DNA of 50,205 bases from a virus, in IMG/VR virus record IMGVR_UViG_3300046328_000373, positions 1 through 50,205 of that record. One strand, written 5' to 3'. This document shows, piece after piece, positions 31,875 to 40,002 of this stretch; position 1 is the first letter of the stretch, and the number at the start of each line of letters is the position of its first letter. Under the pieces are notes generated by a model, which saw only the letters and a list, made by a program, of their open reading frames with translations, ran no database searches and was not told the origin of the DNA. The position numbers were made by a program, and so were the translations under genes.

Positions 31875-32689
31875 CCGTACTTATCCCTATAAACTCCACG
31901 CCTGCCCCCAGTAGGCTGGACACCCCGAATTTTGCCGAACGGGCCGACGCCTACCACGCATGGCTGCCTGTCGCTATTGACGCGATGAACGCTCAAAACC
32001 TGGAGAATAACGCCGTAGCTGCTGACATAACTGCCGACATAGGGGCAACTACTGCCAGCGCTGCAGCCGCATCAGCCAGCGCCGCTGCCGCTGCAGCCAG
32101 TGCCGCTGCCGCTGCAGCCAGTGCTTCGGTAGCCGCAGGTGAGGCTAGTGCGGACGTAGTTGGATTCGCCCCTGCGGGTACTATCTCGTCAACAAATGTT
32201 CAAGCGGCTATTGAGGAGGTCTCGTCCGATTTAACTGCCTCGATTACAGCAAACTTCACAGCCACTCAAAACGGGACTGTGTTCTTGCTGACTAGCGTAG
32301 CAGGAACTAATACAATCACAGCTACCATAACTCCAGCTATCACAGCCTACGTTACAGGGCAGACCTTTCGCTTCGTAGCCGCTGGCGCTAACACAGGCGC
32401 AGTGACTATCAACATCAACGGGTTGGGTGCTAAGGCTGTTACGAAGTCGGGCGCTACGGCCTTGACTGGTGGGGATATTCCAGCGGGCGCTGCGGTGCAG
32501 ATTTTTTATGATGGTACACGGTTCCAACTTTCGAGTGGTGGTGGTAGTTCATCAGGCGTGAACCTCTTAACCCAAGCCAACGGGGTCAGTGTACTGGCAG
32601 GGACAGGCCAAGTGTTAGTTGGCCCCCTCACCATCCCTACGGGACAAAACATTACAGTCGCCTCTGGCGCTAGATTGGTACTTTTATGA
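31871..32689 (+). CDS. Tail fibre protein with alanine-rich shaft
   Basis: A 272-residue protein coupled to the previous gene by ATGA. Residues 1-55 form a short N-terminal domain (RLDTPNFAERADAYHAWLPV). Residues about 57-92 are an alanine/serine coiled coil typical of prophage side-tail fibres. Then FAPAGTISSTNVQAAIEEVS, a common fibre repeat, and a beta-rich end (TFRFVAAGANTGAVTININ, YDGTRFQLSSGG) follow. The gene ends where a long fibre would continue; the next three genes carry domains usually found at fibre tips. A tandem 21-bp repeat lies in the shaft. Confidence 0.75.
   Translation: MTVLIPINSTPAPSRLDTPNFAERADAYHAWLPVAIDAMNAQNLENNAVAADITADIGATTASAAAASASAAAAAASAAAAAASASVAAGEASADVVGFAPAGTISSTNVQAAIEEVSSDLTASITANFTATQNGTVFLLTSVAGTNTITATITPAITAYVTGQTFRFVAAGANTGAVTININGLGAKAVTKSGATALTGGDIPAGAAVQIFYDGTRFQLSSGGGSSSGVNLLTQANGVSVLAGTGQVLVGPLTIPTGQNITVASGARLVLL
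32076..32117 (+). repeat. Tandem 21-bp repeat in the fibre shaft
   Basis: Two copies of a 21-base unit (32076-32096 and 32097-32117) differ at one base. Each codes for seven Ala/Ser residues, so gain or loss of a unit would change shaft length by one heptad without a frameshift. Confidence 0.75.
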
Positions 32690-33279
32690 CAATGATTTTA
32701 GACGGAAATGGAAGCATCACAGGCCTAGTAGCAGGTGGGTTGCCCGATGCTACGGTGACTGCTGCGGATATTGTGGACGCAAGCATCACGGCTGCAAAAC
32801 TGAGCCAGCCCTTAACACTCGGCACTGCTCAGGCCGCTACATCAGGTACGTCTATTGACTTCACTGGCATCCCTTCATGGGCGAAGCGGATTACTTTGAT
32901 GCTAGGTGTTGTTTCCACAAGCGGCACCAGTGATTTGCTTGTTCAGGGGGGTGCTGGTTCTATTGATACCGCAACCTATAACGATGTTGTCAGCGGGATT
33001 GTCGGCACTGCTGTTGGTGCAACAACTGTAACCACAATAGGATTCCGTCTTACTCCTTCTGTAACTGCTGCCACTACTAATTCAGGCCAATTGGTAATGA
33101 CGCTAATTGGTTCAAACCGCTGGGCGGTTACACATACATTGACTAGAAACGATGGCATAGTTGCAATAGGTGGTGGGGATAAGTTGTTCTCAGGAACCCT
33201 AGACCGCATTCGTCTCACCACAGTCAACGGCACAGACACCTTCGACGCTGGTTCTGTAAACATTCTGTATGAGGGTTAA
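32686..33279 (+). CDS. Tail fibre tip protein, separate chain
   Basis: A 197-residue protein coupled to the fibre gene by ATGA. The N-terminus (LDGNGSITGLVAGGLPDATV, then ITAAKLSQPL) is a linker seen within larger fibres. The remainder (TSGTSIDFTGIPSWAKRITL, STSGTSDLLVQGGAGSI) is a domain I recognise from the C-terminal ends of many prophage tail fibres. Here it stands alone as its own gene. It may assemble on the shaft encoded upstream and bind the host surface. Confidence 0.78.
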   Translation: MTMILDGNGSITGLVAGGLPDATVTAADIVDASITAAKLSQPLTLGTAQAATSGTSIDFTGIPSWAKRITLMLGVVSTSGTSDLLVQGGAGSIDTATYNDVVSGIVGTAVGATTVTTIGFRLTPSVTAATTNSGQLVMTLIGSNRWAVTHTLTRNDGIVAIGGGDKLFSGTLDRIRLTTVNGTDTFDAGSVNILYEG

Positions 33280-33282
33280 TAA

Positions 33283-33900
33283 ATGACAACAACAATATTA
33301 AACGCAGCCTCTAGCACAGGCCCAACAGGTATCAGTAGTGGAGATGACGGTACTCTAACAATCAAAACAGGCGCTACCGCAGGCTCACAGGTTAATGCTT
33401 TGACCTTTGCTGCTGATGGTACTCCTACGTTTTTGAAAAAACCACTAGGCGCAGGCGGTGTGGCTCAGGTACAAACAACTGCGGTTACGGCAGTAGCAAC
33501 TGGTACAACTGTTATTCCTTGGGATGACACGATTCCACAGAGTACAGAGGGTGACCAATACCTGACACAGACGATTACCCCAACAAACGCTAGTAGCACA
33601 TTGGAAATTGAAGCGGTGTTGATGATTTCTTGTGCCTCATCGGTTCATACTACCGTCGCGTTGTTCCAAGACGCAAACGTGAATGCTTTGGCAGCAGAGT
33701 CGAGCATTGCGAACACCAATGCAGAACAGGTTGTGTACTTTAAGTACATGATGACCGCTGGCACTACTTCTGCGACTACTTTCAAGATTCGGTGTGGGCC
33801 TGATGTTGGAGCAACTATCACGCTTAACGGCTCTGCGTCTGCAAGGAAGTTCGGTGGAGTTGCTGCTTCACGCATCACGATTAAGGAATATCTCCCATGA
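33283..33900 (+). CDS. Tail fibre tip protein, second separate chain
   Basis: A 205-residue protein starting 3 bases after the previous stop. The N-terminal 55 residues are Gly/Thr-rich (GISSGDDGTLTIKTGATAGS, LTFAADGTPTFLKKPLG). The rest matches a second common fibre-tip domain (GTTVIPWDDTIPQSTEGDQY, FGGVAASRITIKEYLP). It overlaps the next gene by ATGA. Together with its neighbours it looks like one fibre divided into several polypeptides. Confidence 0.75.
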   Translation: MTTTILNAASSTGPTGISSGDDGTLTIKTGATAGSQVNALTFAADGTPTFLKKPLGAGGVAQVQTTAVTAVATGTTVIPWDDTIPQSTEGDQYLTQTITPTNASSTLEIEAVLMISCASSVHTTVALFQDANVNALAAESSIANTNAEQVVYFKYMMTAGTTSATTFKIRCGPDVGATITLNGSASARKFGGVAASRITIKEYLP

Positions 33901-34700
33901 CCACATCAATTTCAGACGCTGGCATCGTATTTGCCAATGACTCCATCCAACCTTCCGCAGCACAGCCGCAAATCAATGCGCTATCTGCTTCGGTAGCTGC
34001 TAATGCCCTAACAATCACCCAAGGTCAGGTATCGCTTGGGTTTCGCTCAACTACGCTTAGCTCTGGTGCAGTCACTACAGTAACTGGAACCCCGGCCAAT
34101 CTGGTTGTTCCTTCATCTGCAACGCTTGGCACAGTCTCAGCGCAGCAATCTCGCATTGTCGTTCTCGCACTGAACAACGCAGGAACGATTGAACTGGCAG
34201 TGGTGAACATCGCAGGCGGCAATGATCTGACAGAAACGGGCTTGATTAGCACGACCGCAATCAGCGCAGCGGCTACATCTGCCAGCGTGGTATACAGCAC
34301 CACAGCACGAACCTCAGTGGCCTACAGGGTGCTTGGTTACGTTGAATCCACGCAAGCCACGGCAGGCACATGGGCTACTGCACCAAGTACCGTCCAGGGT
34401 GTTGGAGGGCAGGCTCTCGCGGCAATGTCGTCGCTTGGGTATGGGCAGACCATTACAACACCGTCCCGTTCCCTATCTACCACATACTACAACACGACAG
34501 GAAAACCTATTTTTGTGACTGCACAAACGATTTCAGTGGCTGCACCTCAGCTTATATTAAATGTGAATGGGGTGCAGGTTTGTAACTCAGCAGTTAATAC
34601 CGCAACATCTTCAATAGCCTGTGTGACTGGTATTGTTCCTGTAGGTGGAAGTTACAGTATTACTGGGGCTACTTTGAACGGCTGGACAGAACTCCGCTAA
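33897..34700 (+). CDS. Tail fibre protein, third separate chain
   Basis: A 267-residue beta-rich protein coupled to the previous gene by ATGA. It starts MTTSISDAGIVFANDSIQPS, followed by a likely trimerising segment and a globular part (RIVVLALNNAGTIELAVVNI, ARTSVAYRVLGYVESTQA) and a C-terminal beta domain ending NGWTELR. These features are typical of phage fibre ends. It is probably a receptor-binding or structural fibre chain. Confidence 0.7.
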   Translation: MTTSISDAGIVFANDSIQPSAAQPQINALSASVAANALTITQGQVSLGFRSTTLSSGAVTTVTGTPANLVVPSSATLGTVSAQQSRIVVLALNNAGTIELAVVNIAGGNDLTETGLISTTAISAAATSASVVYSTTARTSVAYRVLGYVESTQATAGTWATAPSTVQGVGGQALAAMSSLGYGQTITTPSRSLSTTYYNTTGKPIFVTAQTISVAAPQLILNVNGVQVCNSAVNTATSSIACVTGIVPVGGSYSITGATLNGWTELR

Positions 34701-34710
34701 AGGATAAATC

Positions 34711-35034
34711 ATGAACTACAAATCCCCCGACAACTCCCTTCACTTCATTGAGCCTGAATTTGCCTACCTGCTTCCGACTGGCTCTGTTCAAATCACAGCC
34801 GAAGAAGCAGAAGCACTCAAGCCTGTACCTCCACCACCAACAGTGCAAGACCAGCTTGCGCAGCTTGATGCAGAGAACACACTGACCCAGCGCAACTTGC
34901 GCGAGACGGTAATGCTCATGGCAGAAGCATTTAAGACTATCAGCGGTGGTGCGGTTGACATGACTGTCATCCCCGGTGTAGCCAAAGTATTTGAGGTCGA
35001 GGCACAAGCGGCGGCACTGAGGGCACAGATATGA
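34711..35034 (+). CDS. Probable tail fibre assembly or fibre-associated protein
   Basis: A 107-residue protein following the fibre genes. The start resembles fibre-assembly proteins of the gpTfa/DUF4376 type (HFIEPEFAYLLPTGSVQITA, EEAEALKPVPPPP). The rest is helical (AENTLTQRNLRETVMLMAEA). Its stop overlaps the next start as ATGA. A chaperone role for the fibre chains is inferred from position and similarity of the first 45 residues. Confidence 0.6.
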   Translation: MNYKSPDNSLHFIEPEFAYLLPTGSVQITAEEAEALKPVPPPPTVQDQLAQLDAENTLTQRNLRETVMLMAEAFKTISGGAVDMTVIPGVAKVFEVEAQAAALRAQI

Positions 35035-35333
35035 CATTCATATTTCTAGTTCTCTTGCCGTACGCACTCAAGGCCGCTGACGCTAAAAGCAGGAACCCAT
35101 TGCACATTGTTGCAGCAGTGGTTGCGTGGCTACTAGACATCCTCTTGGCACACACTGCATGGGCGCTGGTGGCCGGGTGGCCCCGTGAAGGCGAAGTCAC
35201 TATCAGTCAAACATTGGGGCGGTTGTGCAGTCCCGAAAACGCCGATCACCCAGACTACTGGCTATTTGTTGAGATTGCCAAAAAGATCAACCGGGTATCG
35301 CCTACTGGGGCTCATATCCGGGTTGTTTTGTAG
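35031..35333 (+). CDS. Small membrane protein before the lysis genes
   Basis: A 100-residue protein with a hydrophobic first half: residues 2-14 (TFIFLVLLPYALK) and 26-50 (LHIVAAVVAWLLDILLAHTA). The second half is soluble and includes GRLCSPENADHPDYWLFVE. Such proteins are common near phage lysis cassettes but I know no proven function. It is coupled to the fibre-assembly gene by ATGA. A holin-like or superinfection role is possible. Confidence 0.55.
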   Translation: MTFIFLVLLPYALKAADAKSRNPLHIVAAVVAWLLDILLAHTAWALVAGWPREGEVTISQTLGRLCSPENADHPDYWLFVEIAKKINRVSPTGAHIRVVL

Positions 35334-35382
35334 CCATTCACAAACTGCCTGCGTAGCGCGTATAAGCTGCCAATCTCGCCTG

Positions 35383-35415
35383 AACCTGCAGCGCCTCACA
35401 AGGGTTCTGCAGGTT
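35383..35415 (+). terminator. Hairpin in the gap before the lysis genes
   Basis: AACCTGCAG (35383-35391) pairs with CTGCAGGTT (35407-35415) and a T-rich stretch (TTGCTTT) follows. GAACC/GGTTC in the same segment offers a competing fold. It would end transcription of fibre genes partly. The 240-base gap 35334-35573 otherwise holds only a doubtful short reading frame. Confidence 0.55.
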
Positions 35416-35457
35416 TTGCTTTATGCTTCGCATAACCCAAATCACAAGGCCCTTGCG

Positions 35458-35577
35458 ATGCTTCAATTACCCAAACCTCGGACTACGAAGTCCGTCTCAG
35501 CCCTGGCGGTGCTTTCCTTTCTGCAAGGCTTTGTACACCCACTACCAATCACAGCTTCGCTGGTGGCCGAAAAATGA
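35458..35577 (+). CDS. Doubtful 39-residue reading frame
   Basis: A short frame starting MLQLPKPRTTKSVSALAVLS with a moderately hydrophobic centre (ALAVLSFLQGFVHPLPITA). Its stop overlaps the next start as ATGA, which is the usual linkage in this genome, but no Shine-Dalgarno sequence is seen. It may be a small lysis-related peptide or chance. Confidence 0.25.
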   Translation: MLQLPKPRTTKSVSALAVLSFLQGFVHPLPITASLVAEK

Positions 35578-35975
35578 CCACTTACAGCCGCCGTAGCACC
35601 GATAACCGGGTCGGGGACATTGAAACCCTAATCTCCGAGGAGAATGACCCCAAGCAGCGGGCCTTCCTCATCATCCTCAACAGTATCAATGCCTCAATGG
35701 TGGCCAATACAGATGCCACCCGAGAAGTGGCCGACAAGCTGGACAACCACCTGTCCTTGTTCGAGAAAAAGTCAGAAGCCGACGCCCTGCTGCTCAACCA
35801 AGGTAGAGGCGCTTGGAAGGTTCTGGCTTGGGTCTTGGGCACCGCACAAGTCGCAATCTTGGCCATCTCCGGGTACGTTTTTTCCGACCTAGAGAAATTG
35901 CACGATGGCCAGCAGACCTCACGACTTGCTGAGGCCCGACTTGAGGTGCGGATTTCCAACTTGGAACGCAAATGA
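35574..35975 (+). CDS. Single-pass membrane protein of the lysis cassette, holin-like candidate
   Basis: A 133-residue protein. Residues about 83-106 (AWKVLAWVLGTAQVAILAIS) form one membrane segment, preceded by a soluble helical part (DATREVADKLDNHLSLFEKK) and followed by a coiled coil (DLEKLHDGQQTSRLAEARLE). It overlaps the endolysin by ATGA. Proteins of this plan near endolysins may be holins, pinholins or inner-membrane spannin-like partners; which one cannot be decided here. A separate 3-TM holin lies two genes on. Confidence 0.55.
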   Translation: MTTYSRRSTDNRVGDIETLISEENDPKQRAFLIILNSINASMVANTDATREVADKLDNHLSLFEKKSEADALLLNQGRGAWKVLAWVLGTAQVAILAISGYVFSDLEKLHDGQQTSRLAEARLEVRISNLERK

Positions 35976-36412
35976 ACCTCTCCTCTCACTTCAACCTGAC
36001 CGAGTTCTGTGCTTCTCAAACAGCAGCACGGCACGGAATCGACAACAGCTTACCGATTGAACTGTATGAAGCAGCGAAAAGAACCTGTCTCGGACTTGAA
36101 GAAGTTCGAGTTCTTCTTCGGTCTAATCCAATTAGGCTTAGCTCTGGTTACCGCTGTACTGCTCTCAATAGCCTTCTAGGCTCTCGAAGCACAAGTCAGC
36201 ACTTGAAGGCAGAGGCTGTAGATTTTACCTGCCCTACTTATGGTAGCGTAGACAAGATCGTTAGGGCTATCGTAAATAGCCCTATACAGTATGACCAGTT
36301 AATACGAGAGTTTGATAAGCATGGCGGTGGGTGGGTACACATTAGTTTTAGTGGCACACCTAAACGTCAGGCACTAATCATCGACCAAGATGGAACAAGG
36401 GCATACACATGA
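35972..36412 (+). CDS. Endolysin, M15 peptidase domain
   Basis: A 146-residue zinc peptidase that cuts the peptide cross-links of peptidoglycan. The family motifs are in order: LSSGYRCTALNSLLG (residues about 56-70), SQHLKAEAVDF with the zinc-binding His and Asp (about 76-86), and GGWVHISF with the third zinc ligand (about 119-126). It fills almost the whole protein, as in the Peptidase_M15_3 group. No wall-binding domain or signal peptide is present, so export must rely on a holin. It is coupled on both sides by ATGA. Confidence 0.88.
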   Translation: MNLSSHFNLTEFCASQTAARHGIDNSLPIELYEAAKRTCLGLEEVRVLLRSNPIRLSSGYRCTALNSLLGSRSTSQHLKAEAVDFTCPTYGSVDKIVRAIVNSPIQYDQLIREFDKHGGGWVHISFSGTPKRQALIIDQDGTRAYT

Positions 36413-36918
36413 ACGATTGGATTAAAACACTCGCCCCGCTCTTGGGGACAGCGCTAGGTGGCCCTCTTGGAGGTGCCGCTGCTGCTTTCATTGCTGACAA
36501 GTTAGGCCTTGAGTCTAAAACACTTGAGTCAGTTACAGAAGTTTTGAATAGCGGGAAGATGTCACCAGAACAGATTTCCCAAATCAAGTTGGCAGAAGTG
36601 GACTTCAAGAAGTTCATGGCTGACCACGAGATTAAGTTAGAACAGATTTCAGCAGATGACCGTAAAAGTGCGAGAGAGCTGCAGGCCTCTTCGCGCTCTT
36701 CCACTCCAGCAGTTCTCACCTACATAATCACTTTGGGCTTCTTCGGTGTGCTAATAGCCATGTTTCTATACCCCGAAGTCAAAGAATCTTCACCGCTTAT
36801 GATTATGCTTGGGAGTCTGGGCACCGCATGGACTTCAGCCGTGGCGTTTTGGCTGGGCTCGTCACACAGTAGCCAATCTAAAAACGAATTACTAGCGAAT
36901 TCGTCTCCAGCAAAGTAA
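36409..36918 (+). CDS. Holin, 3-TM gene-transfer-agent type
   Basis: A 169-residue protein coupled to the endolysin by ATGA. A Gly/Ala-rich hydrophobic stretch at residues 8-30 (LAPLLGTALGGPLGGAAAAF), then a charged helix (ISQIKLAEVDFKKFMADHEI), then two membrane segments at about 100-121 (AVLTYIITLGFFGVLIAMFL) and 128-150 (PLMIMLGSLGTAWTSAVAFW). This order matches the GTA_holin_3TM family. It should permeabilise the inner membrane to release the endolysin. No spannin pair was identified nearby. Confidence 0.82.
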   Translation: MNDWIKTLAPLLGTALGGPLGGAAAAFIADKLGLESKTLESVTEVLNSGKMSPEQISQIKLAEVDFKKFMADHEIKLEQISADDRKSARELQASSRSSTPAVLTYIITLGFFGVLIAMFLYPEVKESSPLMIMLGSLGTAWTSAVAFWLGSSHSSQSKNELLANSSPAK

Positions 36919-36925
36919 AATATGC

Positions 36926-36957
36926 GTTGCATTGAGCGGTGGAACACTCAATGCAAC
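36926..36957. terminator. 11-bp hairpin after the holin gene
   Basis: GTTGCATTGAG (36926-36936) pairs perfectly with CTCAATGCAAC (36947-36957) around a 10-base loop. The plus strand has no T tract after it; the minus strand continues into GCATATTTTAC. It probably marks the original end of the late operon, before the HNH gene that follows. Confidence 0.55.
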
Positions 36958-36989
36958 TAATCACAACCTAACTGTTACGGAGTTACGCA

Positions 36990-37622
36990 ATGACTGCTTG
37001 CAATCATACCAAAAAGAAACCTGTTTACGCACCTATCAACTGCAGGTGCGGTGTTATGTTCTCGCCAATAGCCTCTAGGCAGAAGCACTGCTCGCCTGCG
37101 TGCCGTTTCAGAGACATAGCCGAACCTTTTTTCACTACCGAGGGCTGCTGGGAATGGCCTAAAGGATTTTTTAGTACCGGATACGGGCAATTCGCAATAA
37201 ACGCTAGTACGCCAGAGACGGCCCACAGAATGTCATACCTTGTGTTTAACGGACAAATTGCTGATGGCCTGTACATCTGCCACACTTGCGATAATAGAAA
37301 GTGCTTCAACCCAAAACACCTATTTGCCGGTACGCCTCAAGAAAACGTTGACGATATGTTTGCAAAAGATAGGCAAGCAAAAAACATTAGGAGGTTGTGT
37401 GGTCAGGATAACCCGAGAAACGCGAAGCCACACCTGTATGAGCACTTGAAGCGGTTTACTATACAAGAGGAGGCACAGATTCTGGTAATGTGTGCCTCCA
37501 TGAGCATACGCAGCGTCTCAAGGGTGTTCGGTTGTTCACACTCGACCATCCGTAGGGTGCTGGGGGCTCATGGCAGAGACCACACCAAGGACCTTCTAGC
37601 TAAGGCAGACGCTATCAAGTAG
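36990..37622 (+). CDS. HNH endonuclease with zinc ribbon and C-terminal HTH
   Basis: A 210-residue homing-type nuclease. Residues about 18-40 have a cysteine cluster (INCRCGVMFSP, KHCSPACRFRD). Residues about 75-125 are an HNH_3-like core (TAHRMSYLVFNG, ICHTCDNRKCFNPKHLFAG, ENVDDMFAKDRQ). Residues about 150-195 form a helix-turn-helix (SIRSVSRVFGCSHSTIRRVL) that would contact the target. It lies alone beyond the holin hairpin and overlaps the convergent winged-helix gene by 8 bp, as expected for a late insertion at the operon boundary. Confidence 0.85.
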   Translation: MTACNHTKKKPVYAPINCRCGVMFSPIASRQKHCSPACRFRDIAEPFFTTEGCWEWPKGFFSTGYGQFAINASTPETAHRMSYLVFNGQIADGLYICHTCDNRKCFNPKHLFAGTPQENVDDMFAKDRQAKNIRRLCGQDNPRNAKPHLYEHLKRFTIQEEAQILVMCASMSIRSVSRVFGCSHSTIRRVLGAHGRDHTKDLLAKADAIK

Positions 37623-37935
37623 CTGAGCTAAAGAAAGCCAAGAAGAGCGGGTCCGTAGGGGCCCGTACCTTTGTCGGCTCGGCCAAGGGCACCCGAATGC
37701 CGTCGCAGTACACGACAGAAGGCACGGACACCAGTTCGTAGCGGGTTACTGGTCTGCCCACACCACCAGACGGAGACTTGCCGGCAACCCTCACCACACC
37801 AGAAGCGGTGAGCCTGGTTAGAACCGTGGCAATAGTGCCATCCGATAACCCGGTCTTGTTGACAAGTTCGGCACGGGTCCCCGGCATAGCCAAGAACACT
37901 TTTGTTTCTGAGGGTGTGAGGGCAGATTTTTTCAT
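37615..37935 (-). CDS. Winged-helix DNA-binding protein, last gene of the replication operon
   Basis: A 106-residue protein with a MarR/replication-regulator type winged helix at residues about 8-70: TPSETKVFLAMPGTRAELVN, then recognition-helix region GLSDGTIATVLTRLTASGVV and a Gly-rich wing (SPSGGVGRPVTRYEL). It follows the SbcC-like gene by 8 bases with AGGAAA before the ATG. It may repress early genes or act on late expression. The 3' end lies over the end of the convergent HNH gene. No ligand-binding domain is present. Confidence 0.72.
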   Translation of the reverse strand: MKKSALTPSETKVFLAMPGTRAELVNKTGLSDGTIATVLTRLTASGVVRVAGKSPSGGVGRPVTRYELVSVPSVVYCDGIRVPLAEPTKVRAPTDPLFLAFFSSAT

Positions 37936-37943
37936 CAGGTTTC

Positions 37944-40001
37944 CTAGAAAGTTACGACGCTACTGGCAAACGATTCGCCCAACTCGCTATGGCTGACCAT
38001 GAGCACTTGAGGGAATCCACAACTTGCTACAACCCCAAGCATGGCGGCTTCCCGGTTGTTGTCACAGGCTGCTGCAGGTTCATCAAGTATAAGCCAAGGC
38101 ACGTTGGCCAAGAACGTGCGGGTCAGCGCGATACGGATTGCCAAGCCCAAGGCGTCCAGCGTGGAGCCGGACAACCCTTCAACCGGTTTACCGTCCACGA
38201 GGAAGCCGCCGCCTTCGCGGGTGACGACCGACTGGGTGCCGCGCACTTGGCTGAAGTAGTGCGATACGGTGCCCAAGACGGTGCCCCACAGCTGTTTGGC
38301 GACCAAGGGCCGAGCTTCTCTGATCTTCTTGATGGTGCGGTTGTTCAGCGTGTAGGTGGACAGGTCTTCCTTGGCCTTGACCAATGCCGCTTGGGATGCA
38401 GCATACGAATCCTGCGCGGCCTCGAACTGACCCTTGGCCACTGCCAACGCCATGGCTATACCCGCAGCTTCGGCCTGTGCCTGCTTCTCGTCATTCTGAG
38501 CGGTACGCAACTTGCGGGACCACATTTCAACGTCAGCGATTGAAGCTAAGGCTGTGGGCACCTGCACTTGCAGTTCGTCTGACGAAGCCTGCAAACCTGG
38601 TAAGTCCAAGGCAGCCAAGCCCTTGCGGGCGGCCTCGACGCGGGCCAAGGTGTACTGTCGGGCAGAGTTCTTGGCCTCCACCTCGCGCAGCAACTTGTTG
38701 TAGTCGGTGGTGTCCAGTTCTGGCACATCGCCGCCGACCCACTTGTACTTACGTGGGTATCCGCCGAAGGCCTCAACAGGCAGGCGAGACATTTGGGTAT
38801 CCAAGGTCTTCGCTGCAGACACCGTGTCACGCACATCCTGCACTTGGGCGGCCAGCACTACTGACTCAGCCTTGAGCGCTGTCATGCGGACTTGGGCAGA
38901 CTCGGCCAGCGCAGCGCATGCGGCGTTCTTGGCGATGACTTCCGGCACCTCAGAGAAATCCTTGCCGCAGAAGTCGCAGAGCTTCCCTTGGATAATAGCC
39001 ATCTCAGCTTGGGCAAGTTCACGGGTGACCTGCAGAATCTCAGCCTGCACTGCCTTCTGGCGGGCAGTAGCGGCGAGGCCGCCATCGGCAAATTCTTCCG
39101 CGCTCGTGGCGACATGCTCGTACTGGTCGATGCGAGTGAACTCAGCGTACTGCGCCCGCAGGGCCGCCGCCGCCGACTGCGCAGCCGCCTTATCGCGGTA
39201 GTGTTGGGTGTCCAGCAGGGCGGGCACCTCAACTTCCGCCTCAGCAGAGAGGTCCGAGTGGGTCTTCATCCCCTTGACCAGTGTGGACTTGGCATTGGCT
39301 GCGTCAGCCAGCAACTTGCTCGCTGCTGACGTGTCTGCGGCTGCCAAGACGCTGTGCAGCTCGACTTGGGCGGTGGCCGCAGCCAAGAACTCTTGAGCCT
39401 TGGCCAAGCTCCCCTCCAGCTCCGCGAAGTCCGCCACGGGCGGCTTCACCTCGGCCAGCTCGGTGATACGGGCCTCAAGCAACTTGGTGTTGCCAGACGG
39501 CAGGTGCTCTTGGGCCTTCTCGACCAAGCGGTCAAGTGCGTCCACGTCGGCCAGCTTCTCAATCAGCGACACCGCCGCGCCGGGGCCACCTTCCAGCGCC
39601 CCGCGCAGAGCACCTTGGTTGGCGAACATCAGGGATGTGGCAACGGCAGCAGAGCAACCGAACAAGCGGTCCACGAAAGCGGTGACCTCAGCTTGACCAG
39701 AGGCCGTAACGCCGTCGCCGCGCAACTCAGCACCACCCTTGTGGCGCTCTACTTCAAATTCAGAGCCATTAAACGAGAAGCGAAGTAGAACACGAAGGGA
39801 GGTCTCAGGTTTGCCGTAGGTGACGGTAGCGGCCAAGGACATTGGCAGGGCACGAGCCCCATACAGTGCATAGGCAATAGCCTGCAGCATAGAGGACTTG
39901 CCTGCCTCGGAAGCTGCACGGATGAGCTGAAGCCCGCCACCGAAGTTGATTTCCAAGGACTCGTGACGTTTGAAGTTTGTAAGTTTGAGGTAGTTAAGCA
40001 T
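37944..40001 (-). CDS. SbcC/gp46-like recombination ATPase
   Basis: A 685-residue SMC-like ATPase that works with the SbcD-like nuclease to process DNA ends. Residues 1-60: FKRHESLEINFGGGLQLIRA and Walker A (AASEAGKSSM). Two long coiled-coil arms flank a zinc-hook CDFCGKDF near residue 345. The C-terminal lobe has the signature LSGSTLDALGLAIRIAL and Walker B PWLILDEPAAACDNN, with VLMVSHSEL near the end. Length is intermediate between T4 gp46 (560) and E. coli SbcC (1048). It lies downstream of the SbcD gene with one small gene between. Confidence 0.9.
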   Translation of the reverse strand: MLNYLKLTNFKRHESLEINFGGGLQLIRAASEAGKSSMLQAIAYALYGARALPMSLAATVTYGKPETSLRVLLRFSFNGSEFEVERHKGGAELRGDGVTASGQAEVTAFVDRLFGCSAAVATSLMFANQGALRGALEGGPGAAVSLIEKLADVDALDRLVEKAQEHLPSGNTKLLEARITELAEVKPPVADFAELEGSLAKAQEFLAAATAQVELHSVLAAADTSAASKLLADAANAKSTLVKGMKTHSDLSAEAEVEVPALLDTQHYRDKAAAQSAAAALRAQYAEFTRIDQYEHVATSAEEFADGGLAATARQKAVQAEILQVTRELAQAEMAIIQGKLCDFCGKDFSEVPEVIAKNAACAALAESAQVRMTALKAESVVLAAQVQDVRDTVSAAKTLDTQMSRLPVEAFGGYPRKYKWVGGDVPELDTTDYNKLLREVEAKNSARQYTLARVEAARKGLAALDLPGLQASSDELQVQVPTALASIADVEMWSRKLRTAQNDEKQAQAEAAGIAMALAVAKGQFEAAQDSYAASQAALVKAKEDLSTYTLNNRTIKKIREARPLVAKQLWGTVLGTVSHYFSQVRGTQSVVTREGGGFLVDGKPVEGLSGSTLDALGLAIRIALTRTFLANVPWLILDEPAAACDNNREAAMLGVVASCGFPQVLMVSHSELGESFASSVVTF

Positions 40002-40002
40002 A

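Noticed and set aside
32041-32140. CRISPR-like repeats
   Set aside because: Short Ala/Ser-coding tandem units without spacers.
31871-34700. Frameshift errors splitting one fibre gene
   Set aside because: Each chain has its own ATG with overlap or 3-base gap and a sensible N-terminus; in-phase remnants across the stops were not seen.
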